Program-made: the position numbers and the translations under genes
Notes under the pieces: model-generated
What the model was told of the DNA's origin: nothing
Seen by the model: only the letters and a program-made list of their open reading frames with translations
The model's database searches: none
Shown here: piece by piece, positions 7,356 through 14,001 of the stretch
Layout of the letters: every line of letters begins with the position of its first letter
Position numbering within the stretch: position 1 is the first letter of the stretch
From: CAZKXX01 sp964556705
GTDB lineage: Bacteria > Acidobacteriota > Terriglobia > UBA7540
Length of the DNA: 26,659 nt
NCBI GenBank assembly: GCA_964556705.1
Contig: CAZKXX010000049.1
Location: forward strand, 1-26,659
Direction: 5' to 3'

Positions 7356-7371
7356 TGTCTCTGCGGTGAGG
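7356..7371 (-). repeat. Fragment of the CACAGAGG-type dispersed repeat
   Basis: On the minus strand this reads CCTCACCGCAGAGACA, matching the start of the copy at 14904-14938 (TCACCGCAGAGGCGCAGAG). It lies in the 70-base gap between the hepT and permease stop codons. Confidence 0.5.
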
Positions 7372-7378
7372 TTCCGGC

Positions 7379-8608
7379 TCACTCGTAGCGAAGGATTTCG
7401 ACGGGATTGAGTCGCGCGGCGGAAAGCGAAGGATAAAGCGTCGCCACAAAGCTGATGGCGAGCGCGGCGAGGGCGATCCACACGCCGTCGAGCGGCTGGG
7501 CGCGGAAGGGCACGAAGGAAAGCGAATAGATTTCGGCGTCGAGAGGAATGAGCTGGTACGCCTCTCCCGCCCAGGCGAGGCCGTAGCCGAGCGCGAGGCC
7601 CAGAAGCGTCCCGAGGGCCGCAATCGAAAGCCCGTGCAGCGTGAACACCGCCCAGACCTGCCGCGCGCGCGCGCCCATGGACATCAGCACGGCGATGTCG
7701 CGGTTCTTCTCCATCACCATCATCACCAGCGTGATGAAGATGTTGATGGCGGCCACCAGCACGATGAGGCCGATGGTGAGAATCGTCACCAGCCGTTCGA
7801 GGCGGAGCGCGTTGAAGAGCGCGCGGTTCTGCTCCATCCAGGTCGAGGTCTCGAAACCCGGGCCCGCCGCGGCGCGGATCTCTTCCGCCACCTGCTCGGC
7901 GAGATAGAGGTCGTCGAGCTTGAACTGAATGACGGAAGCCACGTCGCCGAGCGCGAAGAGGCGCTGCGCGGCATCGAGCGTGGTGATCCCCCAGGAGGCG
8001 TCGAAGTCATAAAAGCCGGAATCGAACACGCCGACGACGCGGAAGTTGCGGAACTTGGGAACGATCTGGAGCGGCGTCAGATAACCCTGCGGGCTCGTCA
8101 CCAGCACCGTGTCCCCGACGAAGACGCCGAGCGACCGCGCGAGTTCTTTGCCGATGATGAGCGGGTCGGCGTTCGTGAACTTCTGGCTGAGACCTTCGAC
8201 CGAACCTTCTTTCAGCCGGCCGAGGAGCGTTCCCACCTGCATCTCGCGCTCGGGGATCACGCCCTTCAGCACCACGCCCTGGGCGCGCGACTGGCTTGAA
8301 ATGAGCACCTGCTCGTAGAGCGCCGGAGCGGTGGCGCGCACGTGCGGGAGCTTCGCGAGGCGGTCGGCCATTTCGGTGTAGTTCTCGATGCCGGCGTGCG
8401 TCGGGTCGAGCAGCGTGACGTCCGCCGTCACGCCCAGCAGGCGCTGCTCGAGTTCGCGGCGAAAGCCGTTGTTGATGGCCAGCGCCACCACAAGCGCCGC
8501 GACGCCCGCCATCACGCCCACCACCGAAATCGCCGTGATGACCGAAATCGCCGCCTGCCGGCGCTTGGCTTTCAAATACCGCAGGGCTACGAAGAGTTCG
8601 AAACGCAT
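7379..8608 (-). CDS. LolC/LolE-family ABC transporter permease
   Basis: 409 residues. One membrane helix near the N-terminus (about 20-45, ISVITAISVVGVMAGVAALV), a periplasmic domain of about 220 residues, then three C-terminal helices ending in SAARLNPVEILRYE. This is the standard LolC/LolE plan: an inner-membrane permease that passes lipoproteins to the outer-membrane pathway, with LolD as the ATPase. No lolD or second permease is adjacent, which is unusual. ATG 8608 matches the family N-terminus (MRFELFVALRYLKAKR). It starts 7 bases after the abiEii stop, so its ribosome-binding site lies in the end of abiEii and it is probably transcribed from the abiE promoter, at least in part. Confidence 0.88.
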   Translation of the reverse strand: MRFELFVALRYLKAKRRQAAISVITAISVVGVMAGVAALVVALAINNGFRRELEQRLLGVTADVTLLDPTHAGIENYTEMADRLAKLPHVRATAPALYEQVLISSQSRAQGVVLKGVIPEREMQVGTLLGRLKEGSVEGLSQKFTNADPLIIGKELARSLGVFVGDTVLVTSPQGYLTPLQIVPKFRNFRVVGVFDSGFYDFDASWGITTLDAAQRLFALGDVASVIQFKLDDLYLAEQVAEEIRAAAGPGFETSTWMEQNRALFNALRLERLVTILTIGLIVLVAAINIFITLVMMVMEKNRDIAVLMSMGARARQVWAVFTLHGLSIAALGTLLGLALGYGLAWAGEAYQLIPLDAEIYSLSFVPFRAQPLDGVWIALAALAISFVATLYPSLSAARLNPVEILRYE

Positions 8609-8615
8609 GGTTCCG

Positions 8616-9482
8616 TCACGCCTCTCGGATTCCTTTCTCCAGTTCCCGCAGCAGGCCGAGAAGTCGCTCAAATGACTGGTCGAACTCCTCGTCGCTGAGC
8701 GGCGGCGTCGGCATCATCTGCTGCACCAGCCTGAAGCGAGAGTCATCGGCCGTTTCTTCCTCGAGTATTTCGAGGACTCGTTCCTTCGTCCTGGGGCGCG
8801 CTATCCTCCCAACGTCACGCCCAAGGAGCCTGGCACCAGCCAAGGCATAGTCTAACCCCTGAATCTGTGACAAGTCGCTTTCCTCGCCCAAGATCCGATC
8901 ATAGTTCCCCGCATCAAGGTAGTTGATCACCAAGTAAGCCAAGTCCTGCGCATCCCTCCTCCGCTGCCGGTCCCCCCAGGCGACGATCTTCAGCAGCGCG
9001 ACTCCTGCGGGAGAGGCGACCTGAATGTCGAGCGGCGGGTCCAATCGTAGCCTCACCGGTTGCGCAAACTCGTAGGCTTCTTCGAAGCCTGCGACACTCA
9101 GTGTAATGTCTCTGTCTCGCGGCCAGTTGATTTCATCTGTCGGCTCAGCAATCGGCCCGAAGGGAAGAAGGTCCACACGAAGACTCCTGCGGAACACAAC
9201 TTGCTGGACTTCTCTTGATGCCTCAAAGTCACCCGTGTCGAGCAAACCTTGTCTTAATTTGTCAAATTCTTGCCAATTTGCGACGCAAATTCCCACATCC
9301 ACATCTTCTGTCGCGCGCCTCACATGGAGATTGTATCCATGAACAAGGATGAGGTCTCGCGCCATCGCCCCGACGACAAAGAAGCGCGCACCCTCGGAAA
9401 GGGCAACTCTCGTCAGAGCCTCGAAGAGATCCAGCAACGCGCCATCAATTTTCCCCGACAAGTCCAGCAAGGCATTGTTCAT
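8616..9482 (-). CDS. abiEii: AbiEii-type nucleotidyltransferase toxin
   Basis: 288 residues. The core has FVVGAMARDLILVHGY followed by TEDVDVGI with D60 and D62 as metal ligands, then LLKIVAWGDRQRRRDAQDLA, typical of the DUF1814/AbiEii group. AbiEii toxins of type IV systems transfer nucleotides (in characterised relatives to tRNA) and stop growth; AbiE systems can give phage protection by abortive infection. The start overlaps the end of the abiEi gene by 38 bases, so translation is probably coupled. Base composition and codon use are more mixed than in the neighbours, consistent with acquisition. Confidence 0.87.
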   Translation of the reverse strand: MNNALLDLSGKIDGALLDLFEALTRVALSEGARFFVVGAMARDLILVHGYNLHVRRATEDVDVGICVANWQEFDKLRQGLLDTGDFEASREVQQVVFRRSLRVDLLPFGPIAEPTDEINWPRDRDITLSVAGFEEAYEFAQPVRLRLDPPLDIQVASPAGVALLKIVAWGDRQRRRDAQDLAYLVINYLDAGNYDRILGEESDLSQIQGLDYALAGARLLGRDVGRIARPRTKERVLEILEEETADDSRFRLVQQMMPTPPLSDEEFDQSFERLLGLLRELEKGIREA

Positions 9483-10578
9483 AAATCATTCTCGCTGTCT
9501 CGATGCATCGGTCGTCCCCCGTCGCCAACAAGTCGGCGTACACCAGAAGGGGAGGGGCGACTCGTTCCGCCGCCCAATCGCGGCCAGGAGTCGGAGCGCC
9601 TTGCACGACCGCCGTATCGCAGTCGGGGGCCCAAAATACCCTTAAGATTTCGACGTCTCCGCGCGGGTCTCTCTTAAGCCTGTTTCGGATGGCGAATTCC
9701 TCCACGCGAGCTGCGGGCAATCTCATGGCTCGCCGAAAGAAGATGCCCTCGTTGTATTGACCTCTGATATAAACCGTCGCCAGTTCTGGCTTAAGGTGAT
9801 GCGTCAACATAGCCGCCGCAACTTCTCCGCCCCAGTAGGCATTGAATTCCCGTATCCGAACGTGCTCCCACCATGGGTCGGTAGTTTTCGGAGCCGCAAA
9901 CCGTCCGATCAGAAGTTTCGGCTTCAGCTGCTCCGGGTAGGCGGTCACCCACCTCTCCAACAGCTTCGCCTTGTTCACAAGCCTTCGACCGCGTTTCCCC
10001 ATATCAAGCCAAAAGCCCTGTTCGTTCAAATCCGCCACGATCCACCCAACAGTTCCCAGTGCCACCCCGGCAACCCTTGCGATTTCCCTGTAGTTCTCAT
10101 CCGCCAGACCGGGCTTGCATAGCAGCGCAAAAAGTACCTTCAGTCCAGCTTGCTGAAAGGCCCGCGTTGGTCGCGCTCCTCGTGGAACTTTCGCGGGCCG
10201 TTCCCCCTTGATGTACACCAGAAGTGGAAACTCATTCACGTAGGCATTTCCCGCCACATCCAGGAAAGGAATGCGCATTTCTTTTAGCCGTTCCGCCAGA
10301 TTTGGATTTACGTACTCGGCGACCAGAATTCCTTTTTGTCCGTGGCGGCGTAGCCTTTCTGCGACCACCCCTAGCGTCGCGTTGGTGACAGTGCCCTTTA
10401 CTTCTGCGACGAACTGCATGTCGAGCCCGGGAGCCTGAAGCCGCAGTCGCGCGTCCGCCTCTTGGGGCATGGGCAGCCCTGGTCGCTCTTTGTCAATGGT
10501 GAACTCCAGGCCAGTCTGCTTTCTCCAAGCATCGATGGCCTTTTGCAGGATGTTGCGTTCGATCGTGCCGGCTGCCAT
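9445..10578 (-). CDS. abiEi: AbiEi-family antitoxin/transcriptional regulator
   Basis: 377 residues, of the AbiEi_2-like type IV antitoxin group. The N-terminal part (about 1-125) has D42...E59-x-K61 (FVAEVKG) and ILVAEYVNPN, a pattern like a PD-(D/E)XK nuclease fold. A winged-helix segment follows (about 150-200, YREIARVAGVALGTVGWIVADL), then an alpha/beta C-terminal domain. Family members repress their own operon through inverted repeats and antagonise the AbiEii toxin without stable binding. ATG 10578 has an excellent ribosome-binding sequence (AAGGGAGGAG) just upstream. The promoter region at 10675-10703 carries several copies of a TGAACA hexamer, a good candidate for its operator. Confidence 0.85.
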   Translation of the reverse strand: MAAGTIERNILQKAIDAWRKQTGLEFTIDKERPGLPMPQEADARLRLQAPGLDMQFVAEVKGTVTNATLGVVAERLRRHGQKGILVAEYVNPNLAERLKEMRIPFLDVAGNAYVNEFPLLVYIKGERPAKVPRGARPTRAFQQAGLKVLFALLCKPGLADENYREIARVAGVALGTVGWIVADLNEQGFWLDMGKRGRRLVNKAKLLERWVTAYPEQLKPKLLIGRFAAPKTTDPWWEHVRIREFNAYWGGEVAAAMLTHHLKPELATVYIRGQYNEGIFFRRAMRLPAARVEEFAIRNRLKRDPRGDVEILRVFWAPDCDTAVVQGAPTPGRDWAAERVAPPLLVYADLLATGDDRCIETARMIYEQCLAGLVGEN

Positions 10579-10596
10579 GACTCTCCTCCCTTGATC

Positions 10597-10705
10597 TGTT
10601 CACTAAATCACTTTGTACGCCTTCGGTGAACATGGTCCATGGATGAACAGATTGTACACAAAAAGAATATGTTCATTATACGCGAACAGAAACAAAAAGT
10701 GAACG
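10597..10705 (-). promoter_or_regulatory. abiE promoter with repeated TGAACA operator half-sites
   Basis: On the minus strand a -35 box TTCACT (10703-10698) and a perfect -10 TATAAT (10680-10675) are 17 bases apart. The hexamer TGTTCA/TGAACA occurs at 10597, 10627, 10644 and 10670, with one-mismatch copies at 10683 (CGAACA) and 10700 (TGAACG). TGTTC...GAACA at 10670-10688 forms an inverted repeat that covers the -10 box, and 10597/10627 form another in the leader. This suits repression of abiEi-abiEii by the AbiEi protein. The stretch is clearly AT-richer than its surroundings. Confidence 0.65.
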
Positions 10706-10984
10706 GAATTCCGATTCGACTAATAAAGCATTTTTATTCAAACACTTAAACGTTTATGAGGAACCTGATTGGGAGGGACTCCGCAAACCCATCAGGCAGC
10801 ATCAAGCCGGAGAAGCAGAGGTCCTTGGCCAGCCTATGTTAGTCAGGTTCGCCCGTGGTTCTCCCCCGCCGAGGGGCGGCGGTGATACAAGGGCGCACAG
10901 CCTTCTTGCCGGCCTCCTCCCCGCCCGGTATGATGCCCGCCGCCGAACTTGATGGCGTTCGTCCGTTCGGTCTGAGGTCATGCG
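10706..10984. other. Divergent intergenic region between abiEi and the GH20-like gene
   Basis: The left part (to about 10770) is AT-rich and seems to belong to the abiE insertion. The right part is GC-rich, with a small hairpin around CCGCC...GGCGG at 10867-10882 and the promoter listed at 10906-10934. No gene is apparent. Confidence 0.5.
10906..10934 (+). promoter_or_regulatory. Candidate promoter for the GH20-like gene
   Basis: TTGCCG (10906-10911) and TATGAT (10929-10934) with a 17-base spacer. Transcription would begin near 10941, leaving a leader of about 44 bases before ATG 10985, with GAGG at 10974-10977 as the ribosome-binding site. Confidence 0.5.
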
Positions 10985-12067
10985 ATGAAGCAATCTTTCG
11001 TTCGCACCTTTTCCGCAGTCCTCGCTGCTTTCCTCGCGGCAACCGTGTCGGCCGGAGCGGAGGGCGCGCGGCTTCCCGTGCGCGGGCTTTATCTGAGTGT
11101 GCCGAGGCCGGACGAAGTTTCCCTGACCGTAGAATTCATCCGCAAAGCGCTCCCCAAGGAAGGGGTCAATCTGCTGGTCATGGAGATCAACTACCGCTAT
11201 CAATTCACGAGCCACCCCGAAGTCGTGGACGCGGACGCGCTCTCACGCGACGACGTCAAAGCCATCGTCGCCGCCTGCCGGGCCGCCGGCGTGCGGCTGA
11301 TTCCGCTCATCAACTTGTGGGGACACCAGTCCTGGGAGAAGACGACGTTCGGGCTGTTGCGCGCCTATCCCCAGTTCGATGAAACGCCGGGGAAATATCC
11401 GGACAACGAAGGCATCTACTGCCGCAGCTACTGCCCGCTGCACCCGGACCTGCACAGGGTGGTCTTCGCGCTCGTGGACGAGCTGGCGGAAGTGACCGAA
11501 GCCGACGCGGTGCACGTGGGCCTCGACGAAATTTTCATCGTCGCCGACCCGGACTGCCCCCGCTGCAAAGGCCGCAACCCGGCCGAATTGTTCGCGCAAG
11601 AAGTCCAAAAGCTGCGCGACCATCTGGCGAGTTCGAAGCGCGAAATGTGGATATGGGGCGACCGGCTGCTCGATTCGAAAACGACGGGACTCGGCGAGTG
11701 GGAGGCAAGTGAAAACGGCACGGCGCCGGCCATTCGCCAAGTCCCGCGCGATATCGTCATCTGCGACTGGCACTATGACTCGGCGCCGCCGACGGCGGCG
11801 TATTTTGCTGTCGAAGGTTTCCGGGTTGTCTCTGCGCCGTGGCGCAAAACGCCCGTGGCGCTCGGGCAACTGGAAGGGATGCGCTCCGTGCGCGCCAACG
11901 CCAATCCCGCCATCGCGGAGCGGATGCTGGGAATGCTGCAGACGACCTGGGGAAGCTCCGCCAATTTCATTCGCGCGTACCACGGCGACCGAAGAGCGCC
12001 TGTCGGGAGCCGCGAAGCCGCGGAGACCTTCAAGCGGCTGTTCAAACAGATTCGCAAGATGCGCTGA
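10985..12067 (+). CDS. Secreted GH20-like glycoside hydrolase
   Basis: 360 residues. An N-terminal signal peptide (about 1-25, VLAAFLAATVSAGAEG) is followed by a TIM-barrel-like sequence. The Asp-Glu pair D181-E182 in HVGLDEIF corresponds to the catalytic pair of family 20 hexosaminidases (substrate-assisted mechanism), and LINLWGHQSW is another typical strand end. The protein lacks the extra N-terminal domain of classical GH20 enzymes. It probably removes N-acetylhexosamine or a related sugar outside the cytoplasm; the substrate is not certain. CPRCKG after the active-site strand could form a disulfide or bind metal. The AhpD-like gene follows by 47 bases on the same strand, so co-transcription is likely. 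Confidence 0.75.
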   Translation: MKQSFVRTFSAVLAAFLAATVSAGAEGARLPVRGLYLSVPRPDEVSLTVEFIRKALPKEGVNLLVMEINYRYQFTSHPEVVDADALSRDDVKAIVAACRAAGVRLIPLINLWGHQSWEKTTFGLLRAYPQFDETPGKYPDNEGIYCRSYCPLHPDLHRVVFALVDELAEVTEADAVHVGLDEIFIVADPDCPRCKGRNPAELFAQEVQKLRDHLASSKREMWIWGDRLLDSKTTGLGEWEASENGTAPAIRQVPRDIVICDWHYDSAPPTAAYFAVEGFRVVSAPWRKTPVALGQLEGMRSVRANANPAIAERMLGMLQTTWGSSANFIRAYHGDRRAPVGSREAAETFKRLFKQIRKMR

Positions 12068-12114
12068 GAGGCACGCGCGCGGGACGACGGAAATCCAATT
12101 GGAGACGGAATGTC

Positions 12115-12525
12115 ATGGCCACGTTAGGATTGATTGAATACGACGCGGCGAGCGCCGAAGTGCGCGCCGTTTATGACGACATCATGGCGACGCGCAAGAC
12201 GGACCGCGTGAACAATTTCTGGAAAGCGCTCGCCCACGACCCGCTGACGCTCCGCCGCACCTGGCAGAGCGTGAAGGAAATCATGGCCGCGGGCGCGCTC
12301 GACCCGCTGACGAAGGAGATGATCTATCTCGCCGTGAGCGCGACCAATCAGTGCGCCTACTGCATCGCCTCGCACTCTGCGGCGGCGCGCAAAGCGGGAA
12401 TGAGTGACGCGATGCTCGCCGAGCTGATGGCCGTGGTCGGCATGGCGAATGAAACCAACCGCCTCGCCAGCGGCTATCAGGTGGAAATTGACGAACAGTT
12501 TCTGACGGTGAAGCCGGTCCCCTAG
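12115..12525 (+). CDS. Carboxymuconolactone decarboxylase/AhpD-family protein
   Basis: 136 residues, one all-helical domain. The redox signature E68-x11-C80-x2-C83-x3-H87 (NQCAYCIASHS) is complete, which in AhpD gives alkylhydroperoxidase activity through the CxxC pair. Such single-domain proteins are common and the physiological reductant or substrate is rarely known. ATG 12115 fits the family start (MATLGLIEYDAAS); GGAG is at 12101-12104. A longer frame upstream runs inside the GH20-like gene and is not needed. It has no signal peptide, so it acts in the cytoplasm. Confidence 0.87.
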   Translation: MATLGLIEYDAASAEVRAVYDDIMATRKTDRVNNFWKALAHDPLTLRRTWQSVKEIMAAGALDPLTKEMIYLAVSATNQCAYCIASHSAAARKAGMSDAMLAELMAVVGMANETNRLASGYQVEIDEQFLTVKPVP

Positions 12526-12610
12526 GACACGCCGGATGCGCGCGCGTGTGACCCGGCTCGCGCGAGCAATGTGAGGCGAAATCGCCCGGCTCCTCGAATT
12601 TTGTTTTTGA

Positions 12611-12916
12611 CGACCATCTTCAAATGGACGCCGCGCCAGCGATGAAGTCATGCAGCTTGAGATTCACCAGCGCACGGGAAGCGCGTCGCGTCCGATGCGC
12701 GAACCGGGAGGGTTCGAACGCGTCCGGCTCGCGCCCGGCGAAAAGAAGCGGGTGCGGTTTTCGCTCGGCCCGGAAGAATTGCGTTTCTGGGGCCCCGCGG
12801 AAATGACGTGGGTCGTGGAACCCGGAAAATTCGACCGGTCGGTGGGCGGCGATTCCTCAGCCACACCGCACGCGGAGTTTGAAGTTCTGCGGCAGGGCTC
12901 CGCAGCCGGAAAGTGA
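12611..12916 (+). pseudogene. 3' remnant of a GH3 beta-glucosidase gene
   Basis: The frame translates to the C-terminal fibronectin-III-like domain of family 3 beta-glucosidases: NGRRASDEV, then LEIHQRTGSASRP, GFERVRLAPGEKKRVRFSL, ELRFWG and WVVEPGKFD. Homology begins near 12623, before any start codon in the frame (the first ATG is 12650), and a stop lies at 12608-12610. The catalytic domains (more than 500 residues) are absent. It is therefore a truncated relic, although the surviving 88-residue frame from 12650 is open and could still be translated. The 5' part must have been lost by deletion or by insertion of the upstream genes. Confidence 0.8.
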
Positions 12917-12931
12917 TTCCGCGGGCGGCGC

Positions 12932-12975
12932 TTGACATTTACGCATATTGCGTATATTTTTACGCAAAATGCGTA
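12932..12975 (+). promoter_or_regulatory. Promoter with two identical-arm palindromes, start codon inside the second
   Basis: A perfect -35 TTGACA (12932-12937) is followed by TATTTT as -10 (12955-12960, 17-base spacer). Two 15-base palindromes with the arms TACGCA and TGCGTA lie at 12940-12954 (centre TAT) and 12961-12975 (centre AAA). Their centres are 21 bases apart, two helical turns. The start codon ATG at 12969 is within the second palindrome, and only 8 bases follow the -10 box, so the mRNA would be nearly leaderless. The winged-helix protein encoded here is the obvious candidate repressor. Confidence 0.75.
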
Positions 12976-13571
12976 AGCACGTGTCCGCTCTCGACGCCCT
13001 CTGGCCGCGCACCCGGCAGGCCGTGCTGGAAGCCCTCTTCCTTCACCCGGACCAGTGGTGGTATTTGAGCGATCTCGCCGCGCACCTTGGCCTCGCGCCC
13101 TCCAGCCTCCAGCGTGAAGTCTGGCGGCTGACTTCGGCGGGCCTCGTCCGACGCCGCCAGGACGGCCGACGCGTGTATTACCAGGCCCGGCGTGACAGCC
13201 CGTTTTTTTCTTCCCTCGCCGGCATCCTGCAAGCGGCCCGGGGAATTGTCCCCGTCCTGCGTAAAGTGCTCCAGCCGTTTGCGGGAGGCATCCAGTTCGC
13301 GTTCGTTTACGGCTCGGTGGCGCGAGGTCGGGAACGTCCCGAAAGCGACGTGGATCTCATCGTGGTCGGTGAAGTGGGACTGGCATCCCTGGCACCGGCG
13401 CTTCGCAAAGCGGAGCGAATCCTCGGACGGTCGGTCAACGCGACCGTCTACACGCCGCGTGAATTCGCGGAAAGACGGCGAAGAGGACAGCACTTCCTCC
13501 GCTCTCTGGCGGCCGAGCGGAAGATCTTCATCTTTGGAGACGCGGGTGAGTTGGAAGCTCTGGCTGGCTGA
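12969..13571 (+). CDS. Winged-helix/nucleotidyltransferase fusion (MNT) protein
   Basis: 200 residues. Residues about 10-75 form a winged helix (VLEALFLHP, then LSDLAAHLGLAPSSLQREV and a basic wing RRRQDGRRVYY). Residues about 100-190 form a minimal nucleotidyltransferase with G115-S116 and D127-x-D129 (VYGSVARGRERPESDVDL). Such fusions combine autorepression with the antitoxin-type enzyme that modifies a HEPN partner. The partner gene overlaps the end by 26 bases. ATG 12969 is chosen because an earlier in-frame TTG at 12948 lies between the -35 and -10 boxes and could not be transcribed. No ribosome-binding sequence is present, in line with a leaderless transcript. Confidence 0.82.
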   Translation: MRKHVSALDALWPRTRQAVLEALFLHPDQWWYLSDLAAHLGLAPSSLQREVWRLTSAGLVRRRQDGRRVYYQARRDSPFFSSLAGILQAARGIVPVLRKVLQPFAGGIQFAFVYGSVARGRERPESDVDLIVVGEVGLASLAPALRKAERILGRSVNATVYTPREFAERRRRGQHFLRSLAAERKIFIFGDAGELEALAG

Positions 13572-13989
13572 AGGCCGCATCAAATGCCACCGCCCGACCC
13601 GGCAGGAAATCGGGGACTTACGCAACGTGGTGGAGCGAGATCTGGCCGACGCCGCCGTGCCGGGGCTCTCCGCCGACCGCAAGTTTGCCATCGCTTACAA
13701 CGCCGTGCTTCAGCTCTCGAGAATCGTCGTCGCCTGCGAGGGATACCGTGTCGCCGCTGCCGCGGGACACCACCAACTCGCGCTCGAAGCCGCTTCGCGG
13801 GCGTTGGGAGCCACAGCTCGAGCCTTGATGGAATACTTCGACCTTTGCCGGAGAAAACGCAACCTGATTGACTACGACGCGGCGGAAGTGGCCAGTCAAA
13901 GCGAGGCCGACGAACTCCTGAACAAGGCTCGGGAGTTTCGTCTCATCGTCGAAGCCTGGATTGCCGACAAACACCCCGCCTTCGGCTGA
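13546..13989 (+). CDS. HEPN-domain protein, partner of the winged-helix MNT protein
   Basis: 147 residues, all helical. The C-terminal part RRKRNLIDYD (about 102-111) sits where HEPN ribonucleases carry R-x4-6-H, but the histidine is absent, so RNase activity may be lost or rely on other residues. I believe this variant is usual for HEPN proteins paired with winged-helix MNT proteins. The start is taken as GTG 13546 because GGAGA lies at 13536-13540 with 5 bases of spacing, and the frame upstream lies inside the previous gene. The 26-base overlap implies a single operon. It converges with the DUF1080 gene. Confidence 0.72.
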   Translation: MSWKLWLAEGRIKCHRPTRQEIGDLRNVVERDLADAAVPGLSADRKFAIAYNAVLQLSRIVVACEGYRVAAAAGHHQLALEAASRALGATARALMEYFDLCRRKRNLIDYDAAEVASQSEADELLNKAREFRLIVEAWIADKHPAFG

Positions 13990-14001
13990 AGGAACACCCC
14001 C

